Shown: positions 48,145-60,462 of the stretch, one piece after another
Numbering within the stretch: the first letter of the stretch is position 1
How the letters are laid out: every line of letters starts with the position of its first letter
NCBI GenBank assembly: GCA_028023455.1
Contig: JAQFVV010006246.1
Span: 5,346,363 to 5,410,362, forward strand
Direction: 5' to 3'
DNA length: 64,000 nt
Source: Epiperipatus broadwayi
Lineage: Eukaryota > Onychophora > Udeonychophora > Euonychophora > Peripatidae
Position numbers and translations under genes: made by a program
Notes under the pieces: model-generated
What the model was told of the DNA's origin: nothing
Database searches by the model: none
What the model saw: only the letters and a program-made list of their open reading frames with translations

Positions 48145-48311
48145 GTATAGATATATAGTGTTAATCTACATCTTTATAATGCATAATAATTATGAAGACA
48201 GATTTTAATCTTTCATTAACTTTAGTTAAAATTTTCTTAAGTAACATTTTATTTAATTTTAACTTTACAAAAAAAAAAATACTGTAAAATTAATATTCAA
48301 AAACATTTGAA

Positions 48312-48419
48312 GTCAAGCGTTGGTGGTCGAGTGATCAGCACAGCTGCCTTACAAGCAGTTGTTCCGGGTTTGTGAGTTCGCTTCCTGGCCGATGCTTTGA
48401 CACATGAAGAAAAAAAAAG
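48312..48419 (+). mobile_element. 108-bp tRNA-derived SINE or retroposed tRNA-like sequence
   Basis: A 9-bp target duplication ACATTTGAA flanks the insert (48303-48311 and 48420-48428), and it ends in an A-rich tail (GAAGAAAAAAAAAG). From 48317 to 48395 it folds partly like a tRNA: a 7-bp acceptor stem GCGTTGG / CCGATGC, box A TGGTCGAGTGATCAG, an anticodon stem closing a 7-nt loop CTTACAA (anticodon position TAC, as in tRNA-Val), and box B GAGTTCGCTTCC. The T stem has mismatches and the variable region is long, so it is not a functional tRNA. Confidence 0.75.
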
Positions 48420-48428
48420 ACATTTGAA

Positions 48429-50480
48429 AATAAAAAAATTTAATATTTTAAACAGTTTTATTTTTTTCTCCAACAAAAACATCTTTAGCTTTCCAAAAAA
48501 AATGAACAAAATGAAATAAATTTCAATAGGAGGAATAATTTGTCTAGAAATCAATTTGCAAAATAAAGTTAATAATTTCAAATACGGATTTATGTTATAT
48601 TAAAAAAAAAAGTGAAACAAATCCATTGATTACTACATTTTTATTCTTTATTATACATAAAGAAGTATTGTATATAGAAAGTATATTAAAATTTTAAAAA
48701 AAGTATATAAATACTATTTTTAATATTTCGTTTTACTTTTAAAGATATGAGCAGTTTATAATAAAGGAAAAATAAAAAAATATACTGAAGGATTATTCTT
48801 AATCTGAAAAAATTACTAATCTATAAAGGTTTAAAAACAAAAATGCTGGATTAACAGTATAGCAGCTGTATTAGTAAAATGGAGAAAGGTTCAATGTATC
48901 AGATTTGTTGCCCAAAAAAAAAGTTATGAAAGTGAATTGTGATGGTGTAAGAGCTTAATGAATTAAATATTAAAAAAATAATAATAAAAGATGAAACGAT
49001 ATATTTAACTAAAAGAATAAGATAGAAAAGTAGAAAAAGTTTTGTTGTATTTCTCCTTCAATAAATTAAATACAAATTATATTATTTTCCAATAAGACCA
49101 AATTTGCAATAATAATGTAAAAGATTAATCTATGAATTTTTAAAATTATCATTTACAAAATTGTAACTTTTTTTAAAGTATTTCAGAGGAAATAAATTTA
49201 TAACAGATGGAGAAAAATGAGCATTTTATATTTATTATAAATTTTGATTTTATTTAAAATCAATTAAATAGTCATGTTTACAGATATGTTAGACTGATTA
49301 CCAAACTTGTTTCTGGTTTCTTTAGTTGAATGCATTGTAGTTAGAAACACCTTTTTAAGCATATATTTTCAAATAATTTAAGATTTTTGATCCAAGTCAA
49401 TTCATTTTTCTGACTAGAAAATAAGCTGATTTATAATGCTTTGCTAAAAAAAATTCCATAATATGTACATTTATAAAAAAAAATTCAATCTATAAGAGAT
49501 TGACAGCAAAAGTGCTTTATTAGCAATAAAAAAGGTAATCCTTAAAAAATATATATTTAACCAAAAAAAAAAGGCAAAACAATAAGAAAAGTAATCCATA
49601 ATAAAAACAAAACATTAACAAATATTTAACTGCAATTTTAAAAATTACATACTAAAACATGAAAACTTATGGCTACTTACATCTTAAAAAAGATGTTTCC
49701 ATCATTAATTTGGCTCTTTTTTTTTTAAATAACATCAATGAAGACTTTGAGCTTTTACTATTATTTGAAAAATAAGATATCTCAATTATTCTAATATTAA
49801 ATTGAAAAAATTCAACACTGCAAAAAATAAATTAGTTTTTCATTTTGAAATTACTGATAAAAAAATTTGCAAGATTTATTACCTTTATTCAAATTGATAT
49901 GGATCACTTTTTTTAATTGTTTTGCAATTCAATTTTTTTTATATATATGTAAATAAATAGGTACTGTGCATTTAATTTTTTTATGTATTAATAATAGCTT
50001 TTTTCTCTAAAACATCAAAACTGAAGACAGTTCACATACTAAATCAATACTCAGAATTGTTAACATTTAAATATATATTACTTAAATACAACTTTTTACT
50101 TTTTTTTAATATCTATGTTATTTATTATTACATAATGGTATCTCAAACTTTACCACTTTATCAGAATCATAACTATTGTGCTAAAAATGAGAATATTAAG
50201 TGATTTTCTATAATTACTATCAATATCTATATTAAATTCTAAGGCACTTTTTTTGTTCCACTTTAGAGCCATCTGTTATAAACATGAATAATCAATGGAT
50301 AATAGTGATGCTACACTTTACATTTCAGATTTTGCACCAAAAGATCTAGCTAAAGCCTTCATATATTCTAACTTATTGAAACTAATAATACTGTTAAACA
50401 CAGGTTTTATAACAGACTTGATCAAGTAATCTTACATAATTTTCAGATGTTGAACACAAAAATGATATTGAAAATGTGAG
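48429..50480. other. Intron 1, AT-rich, nothing recognised
   Basis: No protein motif or element boundary was found. Homopolymer A and T runs are common. Confidence 0.55.
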
Positions 50481-50499
50481 AATAGTTCTTGTTTGGAAT

Positions 50500-52423
50500 T
50501 TATAGAAGTGAATAAGAAAAGAATGCTAGTATAACAAAATTTTCTTTTTCTAGAAAGTACAGGCTTCTAATACGAAGTCTTTTTGTTTGTTTTTTGTATT
50601 CCATTATAAGAGCATCTCTTCTTATCATCCAGCAAAAATGTGCCAATATTGCAGGACACCACTTAACTTTGTAATGCTTCTCAATGTCTGCAATATGCTG
50701 ATGAAAACAATCCCAGTTTGTCATTTAGGGCACTGTAATTTTTAACAAAGACATTTAAATGGATATAGATGATATGCAGTTTCAGGGACATTCGCAACTT
50801 ATTTTCTCATATGCATCAGAATAGGAATGAGCAAAATTTTTAATATGAAGAGCCATTTTGATTAACCCCACAACCATTAAAATAAAAAGCTGCAAGGAAA
50901 GAGATGAAAATAGGTTCATGAAAAATATGAATTTCTGAATAATTGTGGACAAATTTGAATATTTTTTTTAATAATAGAACATAATAAAATTGGTACAAAC
51001 AAAAATTCTTTTAAAAAAAAAAAATACAAAAAATTACTTATACGAGTTTGATTTATCCACAAATTTCTAAAATTTAAGTTTTCATCATATACAATAATTA
51101 CTATTCTATAATAAAGCTGAATTCAAAAAACAACATTGTAAAACACATTTTTCCTCTTCTGTGGTCATCAAAATATTTATTTACAAATTACAAGGGAAAA
51201 TAAAAAATGTTTATGTTTATCATGATAAAATGAGCCGTGAGATTGGGATCGAAGCATCACAATTTCTGACTCCTGCATTGGTTCTGACATTATCTAACAA
51301 AGTAGCACAATTTTGAAGACCTTCTCTTTCACTATATTTCAACCGACCCTCAAGTTGTCTGATCTGGGGAGTAATAAATATTCTCTCGATTTTCTCTGTA
51401 GTAAACTTCCAAAACAGTGAATAATCCAATAGGTAAATGTATCATCATTCTTATCATGAGTCTTTACAAATTGTATCATGAATCCAAATTTAATGTATAT
51501 AGGGGTGGAAAAATGACTTTATCCGGAATGACACCATCTTCTGGTTTGATGTATGCGAGGATCAACAAAAACAGACTTCATAATAATTTAATCTGTCATA
51601 ATTGTCTCACTGTCAGAGATATTAATAGAAATTTGTACAGTCCTATAGTCTGATTAAAATAGCAACAACTTTAAAATCACAACACCCATCTTATTTATTG
51701 TGATGGTATATGGAGACTACAGTTGCCATAATACTATTGGCAATGTTTCAGAAATTAAGATTATTTTCTTTGAAGTAGAACTGCACTATATATTGTTTCA
51801 GCTGCGAAAGTAAGGGACTTTTATATTTTCTGCAATTTGTTTCCATTGTTTCAACCTGAAGACCAATAGTTTTAATTAATATTTAGGCAATTCCAGATTC
51901 CTGATAAGATAAATAATTTCTTTCAATGTTACTCCTCAAAAACATTAGACACAAATTCACAAACAATTGATGATAGCCCTGTCAATTCATTCCCATCTGA
52001 TTCATTTATATCATTCTCTATTGTACATTTGGGGGTTTTGTAAGGGGCAATTTCTTATTGTGTAGTGCAGCTTGCATTGCAGAAAATATGAGAATAGTTA
52101 ATTGGTGTTTTCTTAGACAATCCTTTATGACAGGGAACATACAGAGTAATCTGTAACATTATTATGTGGTTCCCTTCATACCACTGGGACTGCAAATAGC
52201 ATGGCAAATCCATTCCTAAGCAGCTATGACCACAGATTTGATGAACAAATATTGCAACAAAAAATGAAGATCCCATGGTTTGTCTTGATCTCCCCACTTT
52301 AAAAAGTTGATTTTTTTGTAAGATTACTTTCATAAAATGTTTATCGAAAGCAAATATAATCTTGCCACAAATATAACAGAATTGTTTCATGCTGTTCACA
52401 CACACACAGCATATTTCCAACAT
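50500..52423 (-). pseudogene. Decayed copy of a multi-copy invertebrate protein family (GDQDK motif)
   Basis: Minus-strand fragments appear in the order of one long protein: a Cys pair MKQFCYICGKIIFA (52055-52423), GDQDKPWDLHF in an alternative frame, then near 51510-51400 PPLYIKFGFMIQFVKTHDKN, further ERIFITPQIRQLEGRLKYSE (51220-51429), and HQHIADIEKHYKVKWCPAIL with FCWMIRRDA (50500-50724). I know this arrangement from a very abundant uncharacterised family in arthropod and other invertebrate genomes (CxxC start, GDQDKxWAPH, PPLHIKLGLMKNFVK, GPQIRQL, FHQDI). Function is unknown; it behaves like a mobile or retroposed gene. This copy has many frame breaks and stops. It lies inside GTPBP1 intron 1, same strand. 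Confidence 0.75.
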
Positions 52424-52429
52424 GCTAAA

Positions 52430-53943
52430 TGTAAAATATCATAAATGAAAGTATCCTCAATGTATAACACTAACAGACGAAAAAAAACTGCAACTGAATC
52501 TTAATACAATCTGGCTTGGTTTTCAATCCACATCTTCCAAAGCACAAACATGGTCAGCATCTGTCTCCATATTAAACTAAAGGTACAGGACAGTCCAATT
52601 TCAAAAAAAAAAAAAGATTGTAGTTCAAGAATAAGCAATTTATTTTAAAATTTGCATGTTATACAGAATATCAATGAAAACAAAAAGATCAGTATCAATC
52701 ATTCTTTATCAAGCCGAAACTGTAATTGTATTATACAGATGTGAAATAAAAAATTGTAATAAATACAGGAAGAAAAGTCAGTACTTTAATTCCCAAACAT
52801 ACCATAATTCAAAAATTATATAAATGCAAAAAGAGTTTTAATTCCCCAAAATACTGCAATTTTCTGTGCAGGAGGGGAGAGCAGTGTTTTTTCACTTTTT
52901 CAATGTCATTTCAAAATAATATTCAACATAACATGAGATGTTCATGTTTAGCACTATAAAATTAGTAAAATTACTTAGAAACATGTTTCCGTAACAAAAA
53001 ACTTTCCTAATTTTTATAAAATAGTGTAACGTGAGATTCAAATATACCCTAAGGTTTTGAACTCAAGAAAACTTGCTTATATACTTATTTAGATTTGGAA
53101 CTAGATAAGCAATTATATGTTTTAGAAAGTTTGCTTCAAACTCTTAGTAAATCTATAGGTTATTAGTTTGAATAATGCTATTACTTGTATAAGTACAAAT
53201 TCAATATATTTCAAGCAAGTCTCGAGATTTCAATAAAACATTACTATCTAGTATTCAAAAAACAGATGCAAATAAATGCAATTAATTATTATCTTAAAGC
53301 AGTAAACTCTTACATAAATTGTCTGATAGTACAACTTATTTATATAAAAATATTCAGTACTCATTCTAATAAAACTGATTTAAGTTTTATTAACATCGAA
53401 AAATAAGAATATACAATAAGACACATCTTAAAGTTTTTTTTAGTATAACAACACAAAGTATTTTAACAGGTTATAACGCTTGCTTATCATCGTAACGTCT
53501 ACCATTGCTGATCATTCCATAAACATTTATATTTTAGCATTTCAATAGTTGAACATCATAAACTTTAATCAGCTACAACTTTTTGATTTAAAATATCATA
53601 TAGATTTATAATAAAATTAGTTTCCCTACCAACTTTGTTTCACTGGGTATCTTCCAATTATTCACATCAACTTAATAATTAATTACGTTTCTATTTTATT
53701 AAAATAAAAAATCTTCAGCGTAAATCAAATTCAATAAATATTTGACTAACAAAAATACAAAATAGTAAATACATATTTCGATATATTTAGTCAAATGATA
53801 TCGTAAATCCCATCATTAAACAAATATGCACCTATTTATCTAATGAAAAATAATAAGAAAAAATACGGTTATGTAATTAAACAAATAAATAATTTTATTA
53901 TTACATGCAAATAAATAATGGAAAAGGCTTTAACGTCCATTAC
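52430..53943. other. 5' end of intron 1, nothing recognised
   Basis: AT-rich. No exon or repeat was seen between the pseudogene and exon 1. The donor GTAATG of exon 1 starts at 53943. Confidence 0.55.
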
Positions 53944-54063
53944 CTTAGAATTCAAGCTTGATGTATCAAAATCTCCATTCTGCATTTCTACATCAGTTTC
54001 AGGTGCAAATAAGTTGGCTGCAACCTGGGCCTTGGTAGGAGTTTGGTCTATAATTGCTGCCAT
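53944..54063 (-). CDS. GTPBP1: GTPBP1 coding exon 1 (start codon)
   Basis: The ATG at 54063 sits in a good context (A at -3, G at +4), with an in-frame TAA 12 bases upstream (9 bases between), so no longer N-terminus is possible on this exon. The exon is 120 nt and encodes residues 1-40: MAAIIDQTPTKAQVAANLFA, PETDVEMQNGDF and a Ser-rich end, finishing AAG/GTAATG in phase 0. The SxFAPE-like ANLFAPE string resembles the N-terminus of vertebrate GTPBP1 (SMFAPE), which otherwise varies. The next coding exon is 26.4 kb away. Identity depends partly on the in-phase joining to exons 2-4. Confidence 0.85.
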
Positions 54064-54137
54064 AGTTCCTTAGAATTCAGGCACTCAGATGTTTGTCGAC
54101 AAATCGGAAGAAAATATATATAAAAAAAGAGTGAAGC
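54064..54137 (-). other. GTPBP1: Probable 5' UTR of GTPBP1 exon 1
   Basis: On the minus strand ATTTATTTTTCAG/GCTTCA at 54138 looks like a splice acceptor, so a separate non-coding first exon may lie further right. The alternative is transcription starting near here. No TATA box was seen close by. Confidence 0.4.
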
Positions 54138-54839
54138 CTGAAAAATAAATACATTGCGTTAAAAAAAAAACCTCAAAAGTAGAATTTTTTTTAATATGAA
54201 TATTAAAGTTGCAATCTGTAAAGGAAAAGAATTTTTAAATAAAAAAAAACAATCATGATAGCCAAGTTCCTATATTAAACAACGAACAGATTAAGAATAA
54301 GTTAGGACAAAAAAAAAAGTAATAGTAATGCTTTCCACGTTCTCGCTTAAGTTACATGATTATAAACGTTACTTAAAAGCTGTAAAGGCTTAAGATAAAT
54401 CTGAAAAGTATCAATTTTATCAAATAGTAATTTAAAAATGCGAGCTTATAATTATAAAATGTTTAAGAATATAAAATGAAAAATAAGACTGGAAAAAAAA
54501 TCTATTTTATTCACCTGATTAAATCGATACCATCGTAAAAAATAATAAAATCTCTAACAGTTATTAAATTAGCCCATGTTTTTTCCCCCTCAAATATCAA
54601 GTCCTATAAGTGCATTGATTAATAAATTCATCGGAAAAAACTAATTTACTAAAAAAAAGATACTTGTGCATTTAAATATATGCCCAAATTCTGATGCAAT
54701 AATTAAGTTAAAGGATTGCAATTAATTTCATAACTTATGAATATATGTCAACAGAAATACTTTTACTCTGCGCTGTCAGCAGCATTCTCAAGCCGTATTT
54801 TCGTAAATTTCTATTCTATAATTTTTTTTTTATGTTTTG

Positions 54840-55690
54840 GCTTGTACTGGATGGCACTACTGTACGAGGGGTTGCATTGGATGCAGATGTATGGGATGGA
54901 TAAGTTTTCATATGAGAGATTCAAAAAGTAAAATGAAAATGTTTGGTAGATTGAAGTTTATGAATAATAAAAGAATAGCTAAAATAATATTTAATTGGGT
55001 TATGAGTAAAGGGCAGGTAACAAGATGAGTGAGAAAGGTAATACGGTATGCAAAAGATTTGGATAAAGAATTTATATCTGTATATTTGTATAAAAGATGG
55101 GAGGATTCTTGAGTGTTATAGTGGTAAGGAATGGGATAAAAGAATAGATTTACTAATAAAGAATAGAGAGTAAAAAGAGTTTAAATATATATAGAAATAA
55201 ACAGAATATTAGGTATGAGTTAATTTATGATAATAGTAAGGAAAGTAGTTTATTGTTTAAGGCTCGAACAGAAAATCTTTAGCAACAAGAGAATATACAC
55301 GTAAATGGAAAAATATGGGTGATTTAGTCTGTAAATTATGTAAGGAAGGAATAGAAAATATTAGGCATTTGTTAATTGAATGTAAATGCTTGAAAACAGA
55401 AAGGGCACATATAATGAAGTTATGAGAAAATAAATATGAAAAAAGTGATTATACTGAAAGTAGATTATTGGTTTTTATGCTGGGTTTGGAAAAAAATAAG
55501 GGGGATTTAGATATAAAGACTGTAGAGTTGACAAAGATTATGTTGTGGAAATGGGATGGAGCAGAATATGGGAAAAATTAGACTGGGGAATGTAAAATTA
55601 AGTAGCTAACAAGTTTTTCTTGGTATAATTGCTGAGAGATTCTTGACTTCGTTTAAGGAGTAGCTACAGTACATCACATCACATTATCAT
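54840..55690 (+). mobile_element. 3' end fragment of another non-LTR retrotransposon
   Basis: Broken plus frames give FGRLKFMNNKRIAKIIFNWV, then LLFKARTENL, EYTRKWKNMGDLVCKLCKEG and IENIRHLLIECKCLKTERA. The C-x2-C-x7-9-H-x4-C pattern is the C-terminal zinc-knuckle-like tail of many CR1/Jockey/I-type ORF2 proteins. It is a different lineage from the RTE copies. The 3' end has ACATCACATCACATT, a possible short tandem tail. It lies about 0.8 kb upstream of the GTPBP1 start. Confidence 0.65.
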
Positions 55691-57229
55691 TTTTCAAGAT
55701 ATCAAAGAAAATGTATGATTAATATGAAAAAATCATAAAACGGTAAAATTTAAATTTTAATAGATTTCCAGTTTTCTGAAATACATTAGGATTTTGAAAT
55801 TGAGAATATTTCGCATTTATTATTTGCAAAAAGTATGTATGTGCGTGTAAATAATCTATATTTTGTTTTTTCACTAACTACCAATTTTATTTGTATGCCA
55901 ATATAATTGCCTTATTATACTCGTTTATTGTCTGATAGCGATTTTTAACTGATAAATCAAATTCAAATCATCCTTTTTTTTTTTCAATTTTGATTATTTA
56001 TGTCCTTTCCGACCTCAAAATTTCTGGCTTAAGTTCTTGATTCTGTCGATAACTATGCCAATTGCTGCAATCAATTCCCCCGGATTAGGACATAAAACTA
56101 TGTGTGTGTATATATATCTAGTACATTAATATTATCCTATAATATTTCCGTGTATACAGTTTCAGTATCCACGTTTAAAAATAATAAATAAGATTAGAAA
56201 TTCTTAAAAAAATATATTTAATTTTGTATATTTTAATTTTTTTATTCACACTGCACATGCTGTAGGAACACATCTATATGAGTGTATTACGTACATTTTC
56301 AACATGCAAATATATACACATGTAACTGTGTGCGTGCGGTAAACAGAATTTTTTATCATTTATAAATTTTTAGCAACTGTGACATGGTTCGGAAAGTAAA
56401 ATCATGTGTATTGTTGGACTACAATGATTAATGATTTCACAGATTTTTCTAACAATCTTGTGATAATATGTTGGACTATTTCCATCAACTATCAGTAAAT
56501 GTTGAATGTATAGAAAATTTTTAATTTTTCAAATACAAACAACTTGTAAGTAATAACACACAAATAGACAACACAGGTTAGTTTTGTATTTAAAAGTTTA
56601 AACAGTTTAAAATTTTCTATACATTCAACATGATGAAAATAGTCCAACATATCACATCTAATATACCATCATCACAAACTTTCGGGCAAATTCTAACAAT
56701 CTCGTTTTTATTTTAGTTAAAATCTTTTATTTATATTTTTTAATTTAAAGTGTACTATATAGTACTTATATTTGATTAAATTTAAAATAATATGACCTGA
56801 ATTTAAAAAGGTGAATCGTTTATGATTGGAACAGTTTTTGTTTGATACTAACTAAATTTCAATTATTTATTTTTTGACAATAAAACTTTATTATTGTTTT
56901 TAGGCTGCAGAAAGAAATTTGTTGTCTTACAATAGATACTTTGATTCTTCTTTAAGGTCTTCAAAGAATCAAATGGCAAATTCCTATTATCCTCTCCATA
57001 CATTTTTTTTATTGCAACTATTATTACTACATGATTATTCATATAGTATATGAACAGAGATACACTGCTCTCCAACATGCATCACCAGTGTGGATGAATT
57101 AATTGTCTTTTTATCTGAATTTTAGAAACATTATGATCTTTCTTCTCAGTTGCCTCATAGTTTTTAACAAAAATAATTGAGCTTTTTTGAAGGCAGAATG
57201 AATTTATATGTGAATGATCTGTTTTTAAA
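55691..57229. other. Upstream region, AT-rich, no gene recognised
   Basis: Apart from the small foldback at 56463-56665 nothing is recognisable. Open frames at 56863-57288 (minus) show no motif. Confidence 0.5.
56463..56665. repeat. Small foldback repeat
   Basis: Left arm 56463-56524 and right arm 56608-56665 are reverse complements: both read ATATGTTGGACTATTTTCATC (one mismatch) and TGTTGAATGTATAGAAAATT, with an 8-base gap in the right arm. The loop is about 85 bases. No target duplication found. Confidence 0.65.
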
Positions 57230-59203
57230 TAGATATTTACAATAATAGACAAAATTAAAATATGGTTTCTAGGAAGATATAAAGTCACAAACCAAGACAG
57301 CAGTTAGCAGTTGGAGGTGAGGATGCTAAGAATCCCCTGATTGCAGACCCAGGCTGACATTTGACAATCTTTTATTTAAGTATTTACAATTGTTGATCAC
57401 TGTCAAGTGAAAAGAAAATTGCAAGAAAAGAAGTGTCTAATATTAAATGTGACATTGTTGGATTTTATGAAATTAGAAGTAAACATAAAGAGACAGATGA
57501 TTTAAAAAATGGACATGTACTATACTACAAAGGTGCAAATATTGGAAGCTCAAGTGAAGTAGGATTTATTATAAATAAAGAAGTTGAAGAATAACATTGA
57601 GGAGATTGATGATGTATTAAACAAAGTGGCAAGATTAGTTATTCAAGATTATGAAAGATTCTCATTGTAATGAAAAAGTAGAGGATTTTTAGATGGATGT
57701 ACAAAAGATTTTTAATCAGACCAAACAACATTTTAAAATTGTCATGGGAAACTTTAATGCTAGAATTGATAAACAATTAAAAGATGAAAAAATACTGTGG
57801 AAACATTTGGTTATGGTCATAGAAATGAGAGAAACACAGACTTGTGGAATTTGCAGAAAAAAACTTTATATTATAAATGAGAAAAATCTAAATGAAGATA
57901 CAGCAGAAATGGACTATATTTTGCCTAACAAAAAGTATTTCAAGATTATAATGTTCTTAATCAATACAGGAAATGGCCATTGATAATTGAGATGTAAAAT
58001 ACATGTTAATGCAAAATCAGAGAGTCAAAAATTATTAAGAAAACTAGTATTCACAGTTGATATTCATAAGCTTAGAAACATTCCACTAAATTTAATTTAG
58101 AACTTACTAATAATTTTAAAATGTTAATATATTTTGAAGATGGTTCAGATTTGAACCATATCTATAGGAAGATAACTGATAAACTGTTAAGAACTGCAAC
58201 AAAGTTTATAGCAAAAAGCAGCAATTGTCCAATAAAATTTTTATTGAAACGACCATTTATGAAAACAAGAAGGAATATAAAAATATATAAAAATGATACA
58301 TTAGAATTGAATATCTGAATTTTTTAAAATGATATGAAAAAATTAATAATGAAATAAAAAAATATAATTATGGATTAGCAAGTAAAGCTATAGAAAAGAA
58401 TAAAAGTATCAGAAATGTAAAACAATATTTTGGTATTGGTAAGAAACATTTCTGCAATACGAGACGACAACATGAAATGTGTGGAAGAGTTCTATAAAGA
58501 ATTATATTCAATAAAGAAGAAGTATCCCTATAATTACTGCATTTTCTGAATTACTCAGAAGATTTAATGAAAAATTTGAGACATGCAATTAAATCTAGGA
58601 AGAAAAGCTCCAGGTAATGATGGAATGCTGATTGACATCTTAAAAGGAGCAAGTGAATAAATAGAAAAATTGTTGGCCAAGTTATATACCAAATGTCTAA
58701 ATGATAAAGATGTACCAGATGATTGGGAGAAGGTAGTAGTAACATTTAAAATGCTGATAAAGAAGATATTAGAAATTAATCTTTTATCATTTTTATACAA
58801 AATGTTTACTCAAATAGTTACAACTCATCTATAACAAGCTTTGGATATTAACTAATGAAAACGTTGGATTTAAAAGTGGTTTTAGCAAAGTGGATTACAT
58901 CCATCTATTGAGAAAAATTATAGAAAGATCCAATGAATATTAATTGCCATTATGTTTTGGATTTATGAATTATGAAAAGGCATTCAATTCTATAAACATT
59001 TTATCAATGGTTAAAGCATTGAATCATCAAGATATAGACCCAGGATATTGTCATATTCTGAAGAATATTTATCAAAATGCAATAGTAGTGATTAGATTAC
59101 ATACTAGCTCCATATTTCCAAAACTTTTTATAGCAGTTTTGTAAGAAGTATTTTGTGGATTGATGAGAAATTAAGAGAATCATCTAGATTTCTGCAGATG
59201 ATG

Positions 59204-60462
59204 CAGGGGCAGATTAAGCAATAAGCAGCTGTGTAGGGCTCAGGAATACTAAGGGGCCTGAGAACTTAAAATGTCTTCATTAGGATTCAAAGAAAATTGT
59301 TTTTTGTATACAATCAACCCTCCTACAATGCAGTTATTATTTAAACTTTTGAAGGGAATTTATTTGAGCTTTGATTGGATTCTAGTGTTTAACTGGACAT
59401 CAGGGGTGAAACTAGTATAGCATAAATAGGCCAAATTAAGTAAATATATATATATATTTTTAATTACACAAAAAGTTTGACCCCCTCACGAAATAATAAT
59501 TTGATTTAAATTTAAAATTCTGCTTTTGAAAAAATTATCATAAATAAATTTTGCTATTTTCCTGAAGCTGATTTATCTCTAGAGGATTTTTCTAAATTAT
59601 ATTTTGATTGGAGACAGGTAAAAATGAATTTTCTTGTTAACATCTTAACAACATTATCATTAAAAAAATATTTTTAGTAGACATTGTTTGCAAGGCTAAA
59701 AGCTTTTAAACTATTTTACAAAAAAATCGGACATGAATTTACAATATGAGAAAATTTTATAGTCAATTCATTTTATATCGTATGTGATAACACCAAGACA
59801 GAACTATCTTGAATAACTCAGATGTATGAAGTTGTTATAGAGCCTTTTCGAATATTTTTTGATTGGAATTTATCAATAGAAGGAAAAAAAAGAATGTGAT
59901 AATAAAGTTTATGGATATTTGTAAAAATGACATTGATGTTTATAATTTTGAAGATGAATTTGACTATTTTTTAATATTTCTAAAAGAAAATGAAGACACC
60001 ATAAAAACTACATCAGACATCTATCGAACTGCCAAAGAAATGTCTTGCACATTTCTGAATGTTGAAATATTGAAAAAAATTTTAACAATTCCCTTATCTA
60101 ATGTGTCAGGAGAAAGATCATTTTCTGTTTTAAAGTATGCAAAAAATTATTTAAGGAATACTATGGGAAAAGTAAAATTAAATAATATGGCCATTCTGAA
60201 TATAGAGCAAGAAATTTTAAGCTGAATTGATACTGCAAAACTAATTGATGAATTTGCAAGTAATAACGCAAGATGGAAATTCATGTAAAAAATATGTTTT
60301 TTAGTAAATTCATTTAATGTTATGGTATGAAATTTTTAATTACTTTTCTTTTTTGTTAATAACTTGATGAGAGTTTTCTTGAAAAAAATGTTCTAACTTT
60401 TGTGTTTGAGGACCCTGAAATTTTTACTGCTTGGAGCATCCACTTGACTTGATCCACCTCTG
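59204..60462 (+). mobile_element. hAT DNA transposon, 1.26 kb, internally deleted
   Basis: Ends are imperfect inverted repeats: CAGGGGCAGATTAAGC on the left and CAGAGGTGGATCAAGT from the right, 11 of 16 matching with only transitions between them. A perfect 8-bp duplication AGATGATG flanks it (59196-59203 and 60463-60470). It carries the 3' part of a hAT transposase gene. Flanking RTE sequence on each side rejoins exactly when the element and one duplication are removed. Confidence 0.93.
59863..60225 (+). pseudogene. hAT transposase C-terminal fragment
   Basis: A 120-codon open frame ends with the hAT dimerisation region: ILTIPLSNVSGERSFSVLKY followed by NYLRNTMGKVKLNNMAILNI. Family members read IPVSVASAERSFSKLKLIKNYLRSTM here, so the fold is recognisable. 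The BED finger and the catalytic DDE parts are absent; the element is only 1.26 kb compared with about 2.5-4 kb for autonomous relatives. The Tip100/ZMYM1-like group is likely from wording and ends, not certain. Confidence 0.88.

Noticed and set aside
48317-48395. Functional tRNA-Val(TAC) gene
   Set aside because: T-stem mismatches, an over-long variable region, a 3' A-rich tail and flanking target duplication indicate a retroposed sequence.
51417-51653. 78-codon plus-strand frame
   Set aside because: Antisense to the GDQDK-family pseudogene, whose conserved motifs are on the minus strand.
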